DNA of 10,897 nucleotides from positions 1 through 10,897 of the forward strand of contig CAYTIK010000028.1 of assembly GCA_964438025.1 (NCBI GenBank), in the 5' to 3' direction. Below are positions 5,710 through 10,878 of the stretch, piece by piece. The position numbers and the translations under genes are program-made. Positions within the stretch are counted from its first letter, which is position 1, and each line of letters starts with the position of its first letter. A model generated the notes under the pieces. The model worked only from the letters and a program-made list of their open reading frames with translations, was not told the DNA's origin and did not search any database. This DNA is from GCA-002790615 sp964438025 (GTDB lineage Bacteria; Patescibacteriota; Minisyncoccia; Moranbacterales; UBA2206).

Positions 5710-5768
5710 TAGTCCCGATGTTCCTAATTTTATTCGGAAATCGGGATCCCGACTTTACGTCGGGACTC
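5710..5768. repeat. 59-bp twin-hairpin repeat, copy 2
   Basis: This copy differs at two of 59 positions from that at 3946-4004. The second hairpin is perfect here (TCCCGAC against GTCGGGA). It is followed by CAGTTGCCCCCACACCA (5768-5784), which resembles a tRNA 3' end with CCA. It starts 11 bases after the cca stop and ends 22 bases before tRNA-Val(CAC). Together the two copies bracket tRNA-Arg and cca. Confidence 0.9.
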
Positions 5769-5790
5769 AGTTGCCCCCACACCATTTGAA

Positions 5791-5864
5791 GGATAATTAG
5801 CTCAGTTGGTTAGAGCGTTGCATTCACATTGCAAAGGTCACTGGTTCGAGTCCAGTATTATCCA
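5791..5864 (+). tRNA. tRNA-Val(CAC)
   Basis: The acceptor is GGATAAT/ATTATCC and the D stem GCTC/GAGC. The anticodon stem TTGCA/TGCAA carries loop TTCACAT, hence anticodon CAC. The T stem is ACTGG/CCAGT with loop TTCGAGT, then A73. CCA is not encoded. Confidence 0.97.
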
Positions 5865-5883
5865 CAAATTTATAAATTAATTT

Positions 5884-6180
5884 ATGCAAATTGAAATCAA
5901 AAATTTTTATAGCAACATTGGAGTAGCCTTACGCCGCGCCGGCTACCGTTTCCAACACCAAGATGGGGGAGAAATGAGTTTTGTCAGAAGTTTAGCTACG
6001 GCAGGCTTTCCGCGTTTCCATATTTACGCCAGCCAAAAAGAAGATGGTCTAATGTTAAGTTTGCATTTGGATCAAAAGAAAGAAACTTACGGCGACAACA
6101 CGCGCCATCACGGCGAATATACCGACGAAGGGCCGGTCAAAGAAGAAATCCAACGTTTAAAAAATATTTTAGAAAGTTAA
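5884..6180 (+). CDS. Unrecognised small basic-acidic protein (98 aa)
   Basis: I cannot assign a family. The protein is soluble, with no signal peptide or membrane segment. It alternates strand-like stretches (FHIYASQKED, LMLSLHLDQK) with a His/Asp/Gly-rich segment, GDNTRHHGEYTDEGPV (about 71-86). It ends in a charged helix (KEEIQRLKNILES). The pattern, codon use like its neighbours and tight packing between two tRNA genes (5 bases before tRNA-Leu) argue that it is real. It begins 20 bases after tRNA-Val with no Shine-Dalgarno site, so it is probably part of the same transcript. The HHGEYTDEGP region could bind a ligand or metal, but this is only a guess. Confidence 0.75.
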   Translation: MQIEIKNFYSNIGVALRRAGYRFQHQDGGEMSFVRSLATAGFPRFHIYASQKEDGLMLSLHLDQKKETYGDNTRHHGEYTDEGPVKEEIQRLKNILES

Positions 6181-6185
6181 TAAAT

Positions 6186-6269
6186 GCCGTGGTGGCGGAA
6201 TTGGTATACGCGCTAGCCTTAGGAGCTAGTTCTTGCAAAAGATTGAGAGTTCGAGTCTCTCTCACGGCA
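6186..6269 (+). tRNA. tRNA-Leu(TAG)
   Basis: This class II tRNA has acceptor GCCGTGG/TCACGGC (last pair G-T). The anticodon stem CTAGC/GCTAG carries loop CTTAGGA, hence anticodon TAG. A long variable arm follows. The T arm is GAGAG/CTCTC with loop TTCGAGT, then A73. CCA is not encoded. Confidence 0.97.
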
Positions 6270-6282
6270 CTAGAGTTATTTA

Positions 6283-6345
6283 AGGTTTCAGCCGCCTGGG
6301 CGGACTGATCCCGCGATTAGCGGGACAAGTCCTTTCCGCGGCACA
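6283..6345 (+). repeat. T-arm-like element with two hairpins and a tRNA-like tail (element C)
   Basis: AAGGTTTCA (6282-6290) and CAAGTCCTTT (6326-6335) are the two halves of a tRNA T arm. The loop is interrupted by two hairpins, CCGCC-TG-GGCGG (6292-6303) and CCCGC-GATTA-GCGGG (6310-6324). The tail continues as an acceptor-like CCGCGGC plus ACA. No D or anticodon arm is present. It lies 13 bases after tRNA-Leu(TAG). Confidence 0.7.
6327..6345 (+). repeat. 19-bp direct repeat, left copy
   Basis: AAGTCCTTTCCGCGGCACA is exactly repeated at 7395-7413. It reads as the T-stem and acceptor 3' side of a leucine-like tRNA. The two copies bracket the dehydrogenase gene. Confidence 0.9.
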
Positions 6346-6377
6346 TAAAAAATTTATAATTAATTTTTATAAAAAGT

Positions 6378-7388
6378 ATGACCAAATTAAAAATTGCGTT
6401 TTTTGAAATCGAGCCGTGGGAAAAAGATTATTTAAAATCTCAGCTGAAAAATTTTGATTTAATGTTTTTTGAAGATAAACCAAATCCGCAAAGTTTAAAA
6501 AAAATTTCAGACATTGATATTTTATCTCCTTTTATTTACTCTGCCGTAGATAAGCAAGCCATTGATTCTTTTAAAAATATAAAATACATCGCAACCCGTT
6601 CAACGGGCTTTGACCATATTGATTTAAAAACTTGCCAAAAGAAAAATATTTTGGTTTCCAACGTACCGAACTATGGAGAAAATACCGTCGCCGAACATAC
6701 TTTCGCGCTAATTTTAGCCTTATCCAGAAAAATTTGTTTCTCCTGGGAAAGAACCAAGTTGGGAGATTTTTCTCTAGAAAATTTAAGAGGCTTCGATTTA
6801 AAAGGGCGAGTTTTGGGAGTAATCGGCACTGGCAACATCGGACGCCATGTCATCAGAATCGCCAAAGGCTTTGAGATGAATATCTTGGCTTTCGATATCA
6901 AGAAAGATCAAAAATTTGCCAAAAAAATTGATTTTCAATACGTTTCTTTGGATAATTTATTTAAAAATTCCGACATTGTCACGCTTCACGCGCCCTATAA
7001 CAAAGCGACTCATCACTTGATAAATTTAAAAACTTTAAAATTATTTAAAAGGGGATGCTACTTGATCAATACGGCTAGAGGGGGAATTTGCGATACCACC
7101 GCCCTGCTGAAAGGTTTACAGCAAGGAACTTTTGCCGGACTGGGTTTGGATGTCTTGGAAGAGGAATGTTTTATCAAAGAAGAAAGAGAGCTTTTAAGTT
7201 CCGTCTTTAAGAAAACTTGCGATTTAAAAACGGCGCTGGAAAATCATATTTTAATCAATCAGCCGAACGTAATTATTACTCCCCACAGCGCTTTCGACAG
7301 CAAGGAAGCACTGACAAGAATCTTAGACACTACCATTGAAAATATCCGGGCCTTTGCGAAAAATAAGCCGATTAACTTGGTAAAATAA
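6378..7388 (+). CDS. NAD-dependent D-2-hydroxyacid dehydrogenase (D-lactate dehydrogenase-like)
   Basis: The 336-aa cytoplasmic enzyme interconverts a 2-oxoacid and a D-2-hydroxyacid with NAD(H). In a fermentative cell pyruvate to D-lactate is the likely reaction. The substrate-domain motif TRSTGFDHIDL (73-83) comes first. The Rossmann glycine motif GVIGTGNIG (147-155) ends its second strand in an acidic residue (AFD, 171-173), which favours NAD over NADP. The catalytic set is Arg234 in NTARGG, the Glu cluster after GLDVL (261-263) and His303 in TPHSAF. An extended segment around 262-293 is typical of the LdhA/VanH subgroup rather than phosphoglycerate dehydrogenases. No Shine-Dalgarno sequence is seen; an AT-rich TATAAT at 6355-6360 could be a -10. 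It sits alone between two exact copies of a tRNA-tail repeat. Confidence 0.92.
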   Translation: MTKLKIAFFEIEPWEKDYLKSQLKNFDLMFFEDKPNPQSLKKISDIDILSPFIYSAVDKQAIDSFKNIKYIATRSTGFDHIDLKTCQKKNILVSNVPNYGENTVAEHTFALILALSRKICFSWERTKLGDFSLENLRGFDLKGRVLGVIGTGNIGRHVIRIAKGFEMNILAFDIKKDQKFAKKIDFQYVSLDNLFKNSDIVTLHAPYNKATHHLINLKTLKLFKRGCYLINTARGGICDTTALLKGLQQGTFAGLGLDVLEEECFIKEERELLSSVFKKTCDLKTALENHILINQPNVIITPHSAFDSKEALTRILDTTIENIRAFAKNKPINLVK

Positions 7389-7394
7389 TAGGAA

Positions 7395-7413
7395 AAGTCC
7401 TTTCCGCGGCACA
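7395..7413 (+). repeat. 19-bp direct repeat, right copy
   Basis: This exact copy of AAGTCCTTTCCGCGGCACA starts 6 bases after the dehydrogenase stop. Unlike the left copy it is not preceded by two hairpins, though GGAAA (7391-7395) can pair with TTTCC (7401-7405). Confidence 0.9.
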
Positions 7414-7439
7414 AAAAAGAAAATTTTTTTATTTTTTTT
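7413..7439 (+). terminator. Possible weak terminator after the dehydrogenase
   Basis: An A-run, a short linker and a T7-A-T8 run can form a weak A:U hairpin followed by T residues, directly downstream of the repeat. It is the only T-rich stop candidate before the next promoter. The stem lacks GC pairs, so efficiency is doubtful. Confidence 0.35.
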
Positions 7440-7500
7440 GTTCAATAAAATCCTGATGGATTTCTTTTTTATTTTGGTAATTTTTTGAATCAGACAGCTA

Positions 7501-7529
7501 TTGACTTTTGTGGCGTAATTTGCTAGATT
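7501..7529 (+). promoter_or_regulatory. Promoter of the cysteine-rich protein gene
   Basis: TTGACT (7501-7506), exactly 17 bases and TAGATT (7524-7529) give a good sigma70-like promoter. The transcript would start near 7536 and carry a leader of about 310 nt. The gap 7440-7500 before it shows nothing I can support. Confidence 0.65.
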
Positions 7530-7535
7530 ATTTTG

Positions 7536-7847
7536 AAGTTCAAAAACAGCAGATTTTGGCTGAAATTAGTGTAAAGTCTTGCACCTTAACAACGTCAATC
7601 AGTAAATAAACAATCTTCTGGAGATGAGCGGAAGACAGATTGAAAAAATCGGAACTGTGTGTGGATAGGAGGTGAGCTAATTTAGCTCTGTGTCCCTATC
7701 GCAAACCAGATTGCCCATTTTCTAAATCTGCAAAAAACAACAGCGTTACTTTATAAAAGTTTAAAAGAGGCAAACGGCAAGCGGTCCTTGTTTAATGCTT
7801 CACTTTTTTAAAGTACTCATCACGCTCTTTCAGAAAGGAGAGAGCAA
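7536..7847 (+). promoter_or_regulatory. Long structured 5' leader (possible cis-regulatory RNA)
   Basis: This stretch of about 312 bases has no substantial open frame. Its clearest structure is a hairpin: GATAGG (7664-7669) pairs with CCTATC (7695-7700) around GAGCT (7674-7678)/AGCTC (7684-7688). An SD-like AGGAGGTGA (7667-7675) is buried in the stem. A 14-codon frame with ATG at 7624 ends at 7668, inside the hairpin. The composition is richer in GC than nearby intergenic DNA. I recognise no known riboswitch class. Confidence 0.4.
7834..7840 (+). promoter_or_regulatory. Strong ribosome binding site
   Basis: AAAGGAG lies 7 bases before the ATG at 7848. It is the only well-spaced, strong Shine-Dalgarno sequence before a gene in this window, so it fixes the start and sets the gene apart from its neighbours. 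Confidence 0.9.
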
Positions 7848-8504
7848 ATGGAAAAAAGTATACAAGAAGAAGTGGTGGAGCGTGCAGTAGAAACATATGA
7901 TCATTTATTATGGCAATCGATCATAAACATCTGTGGGGTGGCTTTATCCAAAGCATTTGAGAGAAAGGAAAATTCGGTTCGGGTGGTATATGAAATCAGA
8001 GATATGGGTCTGAATTTCTGGCGCGAGAAACCGTTTTATCTTGATCCGCGGGGTCGTCTAGATCTAATCAAAAAGGAAGTTGAGCATTTCATTTCTAGCG
8101 CCTTACCTATTCAGAAAGAGATGTCGTCGTGGCGCTTCAGCAGAGAGGCAAATGCAATGTGCTCTAACTGGTGTTACAATCATTTTCTTTTTGATGTTGC
8201 GTCGGAAGAGCTTGCTAGTCTCTCAAAATGCAAGCCAGAGGTAACAGAAAATTCTGAAGACACTGACATAATGTGGGAACTTTTCATGCAGAATGATATG
8301 CCCGCAATTGAAAGAAGGGAGCTCATTCTCTGCTCCTTCGTAAGAATCGGCTGGCCAAGTTTGCCTGGATGTATCTGCTGTCCGTGTGTCGGACAGCATC
8401 TCGAAAACACCCGAGACCTGGCAGCATTCAAAATCAAACTCCAAGAACCGAAAAAAATAGGAAAAGATACCTACGAATTTCGTTTTGAAGTCTCGATAAA
8501 ATGA
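7848..8504 (+). CDS. Unrecognised cysteine-rich protein (218 aa)
   Basis: I do not recognise the family. The protein is soluble, without a signal peptide or clear membrane helix. The N-terminal half is helical and charged. Nine cysteines occur: C29, C105, C109, C128, C162, C175, C177, C178 and C180. The last four form the dense cluster GCICCPCVGQH (174-184) with a nearby His, suggestive of metal binding or a redox site. CSNWC (105-109) could be a second ligand pair. The C-terminus (KIGKDTYEFRFEVSIK) looks like a beta hairpin. It has its own promoter, a long leader, a strong RBS and a strong terminator. Codon use is less AT-biased than the flanking genes. It therefore looks like an independent, separately regulated unit, possibly acquired. 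Confidence 0.8.
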   Translation: MEKSIQEEVVERAVETYDHLLWQSIINICGVALSKAFERKENSVRVVYEIRDMGLNFWREKPFYLDPRGRLDLIKKEVEHFISSALPIQKEMSSWRFSREANAMCSNWCYNHFLFDVASEELASLSKCKPEVTENSEDTDIMWELFMQNDMPAIERRELILCSFVRIGWPSLPGCICCPCVGQHLENTRDLAAFKIKLQEPKKIGKDTYEFRFEVSIK

Positions 8505-8511
8505 GACCCCC

Positions 8512-8547
8512 GAGGGAGCAGAGAACTTATCTGCTCCCTCTTTTATT
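8512..8547 (+). terminator. Strong Rho-independent terminator
   Basis: GAGGGAGCAGA (8512-8522) and TCTGCTCCCTC (8530-8540) form a perfect 11-bp stem with a 7-base loop, followed by TTTTATTT. It starts 8 bases after the stop of the cysteine-rich gene and closes that transcription unit. Confidence 0.95.
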
Positions 8548-8559
8548 TGTTTATTTTTC

Positions 8560-8588
8560 TTGAAAAATTTACCTTAATGCGCTATGCT
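8560..8588 (+). promoter_or_regulatory. Promoter of the pseudouridine synthase gene
   Basis: TTGAAA (8560-8565), a 17-base spacer and TATGCT (8583-8588) lie just after the terminator. The expected start near 8595 leaves a leader of about 30 nt with no Shine-Dalgarno sequence. Confidence 0.65.
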
Positions 8589-8624
8589 TAATTAACTCTT
8601 TAGAAAATATAAAGCATTGATAAT

Positions 8625-9584
8625 ATGCAAATAATAATCATTCCGGAAAATTTGAATATGCGGATTGACAAGTTCCTGGTCAGGAATTTTTTTTCTAATG
8701 GTTCGCGCGCGGAAATCATCCGGAAGATAAATAGCGGCGATATTTTAGTCAATCAGAAAATCGTCAAACCCAGCTATCATCTTAAAAAAAATGATGTAGT
8801 TGAAATAACTGCGAGAAAAATTGTTAGGCAGATCCAGTCTAATTCAGAAATAAAACTGGAGATTATTTTTCAAAATAACGATTTCCTAGTTATCAATAAA
8901 CCAGACGGATTGACCGTGCACCCGCTTAATTTTACTGATAATCAGACTCTGGCAAGCGGTCTCCTAGCTCAATTTCCCGAAATCAAAAATATTGGCGATA
9001 AATCCAGCGATTCAAAGTTGCGGCCGGGGATCGTCCACCGCTTGGACAAAGAAACTTCCGGCGTCATGTTAATCGCCAGAAATCAAAAAACTTTTACCGC
9101 TCTCAAAAAAATGTTTGGAGCTAGAAAAATTGAAAAAAAATATCTCGCTTGGGTTTACGGACAATTTTCGGAAAAAGAAGGCTTGATTGAAAAAGCATTG
9201 TCCCGCTCTAAGAATTATAAAAAACAAGTTATCGCTAAAACCAATTCTCTCCAAAAATCCCGCACGGCCGTAACTCATTATAAAGTTAAGAAAACTGCTG
9301 GCGATTTTTCTCTAGTAGAAGTTTTTCCCAAAACTGGCCGCACCCACCAAATTCGTATTCATCTAGCTTCAATAGGACATCCAGTCGTCGGAGACAAACT
9401 TTATAAAGCTCCCAAAAAATTAAGAAAAATTTCCGCCAGCAGACAATTGCTCCACGCGGCCAAAATCAGTTTTTCTTTAGGTAAAAAAGATTTTATGTTT
9501 CAAGCTCCTTTACCTCAAGATTTTTCTCACTTTTCTAAAAGCCTTCTGGCTAGTTCCCTTGACGAAAAACGGCTTAAAAGCTAA
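8625..9584 (+). CDS. RluA-family RNA pseudouridine synthase (RluD-like)
   Basis: The 319-aa enzyme isomerises specific uridines to pseudouridine in structured RNA, in this subgroup usually 23S rRNA. An N-terminal S4 RNA-binding domain (about 11-60, with RIDKFLVRNF and the SGDILVNQK turn) precedes the catalytic domain. INKPDGLTVHP (90-100) is the family's first motif. HRLDKETSG (138-146) carries the catalytic Asp141. TGRTHQIRIHL (237-247) and GHPVVGDKLY (251-260) are the later conserved motifs. Length and domain order are normal for RluC/RluD-type enzymes. The S4 domain plus the HRLDKETSG form favours RluD over RluA, but the target site cannot be told. The start is supported by the S4 alignment; no RBS is visible. 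Confidence 0.95.
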   Translation: MQIIIIPENLNMRIDKFLVRNFFSNGSRAEIIRKINSGDILVNQKIVKPSYHLKKNDVVEITARKIVRQIQSNSEIKLEIIFQNNDFLVINKPDGLTVHPLNFTDNQTLASGLLAQFPEIKNIGDKSSDSKLRPGIVHRLDKETSGVMLIARNQKTFTALKKMFGARKIEKKYLAWVYGQFSEKEGLIEKALSRSKNYKKQVIAKTNSLQKSRTAVTHYKVKKTAGDFSLVEVFPKTGRTHQIRIHLASIGHPVVGDKLYKAPKKLRKISASRQLLHAAKISFSLGKKDFMFQAPLPQDFSHFSKSLLASSLDEKRLKS

Positions 9585-9674
9585 GATAAACTAGTTAATT
9601 AAGCGAAATTAACTCACAATTAGCTCCCGATTTCATTCCTGCAATCAATTGCGAGATATAGATTCGTGAGCTCG

Positions 9675-9689
9675 CCCGCCTTCGGCGGG
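9675..9689. repeat. GC-rich hairpin after the pseudouridine synthase gene
   Basis: CCCGCC (9675-9680) and GGCGGG (9684-9689) form a tight 6-bp stem with a 3-base loop, in otherwise AT-rich DNA. No T-run follows, so it is a poor terminator. It resembles the GC-rich hairpins in the tRNA-side elements (CCCGC-GATTA-GCGGG at 6310). Confidence 0.5.
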
Positions 9690-9751
9690 AATTAATTACT
9701 TAAAATACTCCGCCAGCGAGTTTGTTTTTATTTAAACCTCTCTGGGAAGTG

Positions 9752-9760
9752 TGCTAAAAT
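9752..9760 (+). promoter_or_regulatory. Extended -10 of rplS, predicting a leaderless mRNA
   Basis: TG-C-TAAAAT (9752-9760) is an extended -10 element. Its expected start point, about 7 bases on, coincides with the ATG at 9767. There is no room for a Shine-Dalgarno site, and the -35 is poor, as is common with an extended -10. Confidence 0.5.
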
Positions 9761-9766
9761 AAAGTT

Positions 9767-10099
9767 ATGCAAAAGAAAATTATCGAATTCAACCAAGTGC
9801 AAAGAAAAGACACTAAAATCGATTTCCAATCGGGCGATATTGTCAAAGTCTACAAAAAAATCAAAGAAGGCGACAAGGAAAGAATCCAGGTCTTTGAAGG
9901 GATGATTATTGCCATCAAAGGCCGCCAAAGTTCCTCGCCGATGATTACCATCCGCAAGATTTCTAGCGGAGTGGGAGTAGAGATTATCATTCCGCTACTT
10001 TCACCGAGTATTGAAAAAATAGAATTGGTCAAAAAAACTACTGCCCGCCGGGCTAAACTTTATTTCACCAGAAAATCAAGTAACAAAAATTCTATTTAA
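9767..10099 (+). CDS. rplS: 50S ribosomal protein L19
   Basis: The 110-aa protein is of normal length for L19, which sits at the 30S-50S interface of the ribosome. Family signatures are DFQSGDIVKVYKKIKEGDKE (about 19-38), the RIQVFEGMIIAIKG block (39-52), TIRKISSGVGVE (61-72) and SPSIEKIELVKK (79-90). It ends in a basic RRAKLYF tail segment (94-100). The start is fixed by the family N-terminus (IIEFNQVQ, matching the usual IxxxExxQ pattern) and by the promoter, which puts the RNA start at this ATG. It is not next to trmD/rpsP as in many bacteria. tRNA-Leu(GAG) follows after 26 bases, probably on the same transcript. Confidence 0.97.
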   Translation: MQKKIIEFNQVQRKDTKIDFQSGDIVKVYKKIKEGDKERIQVFEGMIIAIKGRQSSSPMITIRKISSGVGVEIIIPLLSPSIEKIELVKKTTARRAKLYFTRKSSNKNSI

Positions 10100-10125
10100 A
10101 AAATGTCTTAATCAATTTAGCCAAT

Positions 10126-10213
10126 GGGCGGATGGCGGAATTTGGTATACGCGCTACCTTGAGGTGGTAGTGGGAGCAATCCCGTGGAGGTTCAAGTCCT
10201 CTTTCGCCCACCA
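10126..10213 (+). tRNA. tRNA-Leu(GAG)
   Basis: This class II tRNA has acceptor GGGCGGA/TTCGCCC. The anticodon stem CTACC/GGTAG carries loop TTGAGGT, hence anticodon GAG. A long variable arm (TGGGAGCAATCCCG) follows. The T stem is GGAGG/CCTCT with loop TTCAAGT. A73 and CCA are encoded (10210-10213), unlike most tRNAs here. Confidence 0.97.
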
Positions 10214-10237
10214 GATGATTTGTCAGTAATATAAAAA

Positions 10238-10323
10238 GGGTTCGCCCCAGCATTCTTATCCCGTCGAATGACTGGAACGCGGGGCGTCCAGCGCATGTCG
10301 GACGAGTCCCTCTATCCCCACCA
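10238..10323 (+). repeat. T-arm-like element with two hairpins and a tRNA-like tail (element D)
   Basis: AGGGTTCG (ending 10244) and CGAGTCCCT (from 10303) are the two halves of a T arm split in the loop. Between them lie a first hairpin (CGCCCC 10243-10248 / GGGGCG 10281-10286, with inner CATTC/GAATG) and a second (CGTCC 10285-10289 / GGACG 10300-10304). The tail ends in an acceptor-like TATCCCC plus ACCA. Its acceptor does not match the preceding tRNA-Leu(GAG), so it derives from a different tRNA. Confidence 0.7.
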
Positions 10324-10357
10324 TAAATAAGCAGAACCAGTGTCCGCTTCAGTGAAA

Positions 10358-10430
10358 GGATGATTAGCTCAGTTGGTAGAGCGCTTCGTTTACACCGAAG
10401 ATGTCATAGGTTCGAGTCCTATATCATCCA
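10358..10430 (+). tRNA. tRNA-Val(TAC)
   Basis: The acceptor is GGATGAT/ATCATCC and the D stem GCTC/GAGC. The anticodon stem CTTCG/CGAAG carries loop TTTACAC, hence anticodon TAC. The T stem is ATAGG/CCTAT with loop TTCGAGT, then A73. CCA is not encoded. Confidence 0.97.
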
Positions 10431-10463
10431 CTGTGCTTGGTATAAAATAAATCAGAAGATCAA

Positions 10464-10531
10464 GGGTTCGCCCTATCATTCGATAGGGCGCCACGTCGGA
10501 TGACTGTGGCGAGTCCTATATTGCCCACCCA
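10464..10531 (+). repeat. T-arm-like element with two hairpins and a tRNA-like tail (element E)
   Basis: GGGTTCG (10464-10470) and CGAGTCC (10510-10516) are split T-arm halves around two hairpins. These are CGCCCTATC-attc-GATAGGGCG (10469-10490) and CGCCAC/GTGGCG (10489-10494/10506-10511), which share two bases. The tail runs into TTGCCCACCCA. The bases CGAGTCCTATAT match the T-arm of the upstream tRNA-Val(TAC), but the acceptor part differs. The architecture is the same as element D. Confidence 0.72.
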
Positions 10532-10567
10532 ACAGAATTTTAAAAATAGAAAGTTTTTTAATAATAA

Positions 10568-10878
10568 GCCGAAGTAGCTCAGCGGTAGAGCGAAGGACTG
10601 AAATTCGGTCCCTCTCGAAGAAATTTCGAGATGAGAAAAATTGGGTGAATTCGGGGAAACCTTTAAAATGGCAATCCCGAGCCAAGTCTTGATGAGTTTA
10701 AGTATCAAGAAAGGCGTAGAGACTAGCAAGTGAGACCTCAACAATAATCTTGCACCAGCGCCCAACTCCGTATCCCAAGCATTTTGGAATGGAGAAGAGA
10801 TAGTCCGATCCTTGAGGAAACTCAAGCAAAACACATTGGAAAATCCTTGCGTCGGCAGTTCAACTCTGCCCTTCGGCA
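10568..10878 (+). tRNA. tRNA-Phe(GAA), interrupted by a group I intron
   Basis: The 5' exon 10568-10599 holds acceptor GCCGAAG, D stem GCTC/GAGC, anticodon-stem half AAGGA and loop bases C32 U33. The 3' exon 10839-10878 supplies GAAAA, the stem half TCCTT, the T arm GGCAG/CTGCC with loop TTCAACT, acceptor CTTCGGC and A73. Joined, the loop is CTGAAAA, anticodon GAA. The spliced tRNA is 72 nt before CCA addition. CCA is not encoded. Removing 239 nt restores every stem, which is strong support for both splice sites. Confidence 0.93.
10600..10838 (+). ncRNA. Group I self-splicing intron in tRNA-Phe
   Basis: P1 pairs exon GGACU (10595-10599) with GGUCC (10607-10611), putting a U-G wobble at the 5' splice site. 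P2 is CTCGAA/TTCGAG (10614-10630) and P3 TTGGG (10641)/CCCAA (10761). P4 is TCGGG (10651)/CCCGA (10676). P6 is GCC (10681)/GGC (10713), with P6a CTTGAT/ATCAAG. P7 is GACTA (10721)/TAGTC (10801). P8 is CTCC (10766)/GGAG (10791), and P9 is CTTGAG-GAAA-CTCAAG (10811-10826). The intron ends in G10838, and P10 can form from UUC (10604-10606) and exon GAA (10839-10841). An extra stem GCAAG/CTTGC (10726-10753) lies between P7 and P3, a place where IA-type introns carry P7.1. No homing endonuclease is encoded. Confidence 0.93.

Noticed and set aside
3946..5768. Integron attC sites
   Set aside because: The twin-hairpin repeats lack the conserved core sites GTTRRRY/RYYYAAC, and no integron integrase is visible.
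6283..6345. An additional complete tRNA-Leu gene
   Set aside because: Only T-arm and acceptor 3' sequences are present; the acceptor 5' strand, D arm and anticodon arm are absent.
9598..9669. Long inverted repeat around CTCAC...GTGAG between the pseudouridine synthase gene and rplS
   Set aside because: Only five bases pair over a 50-base loop, which is expected by chance.
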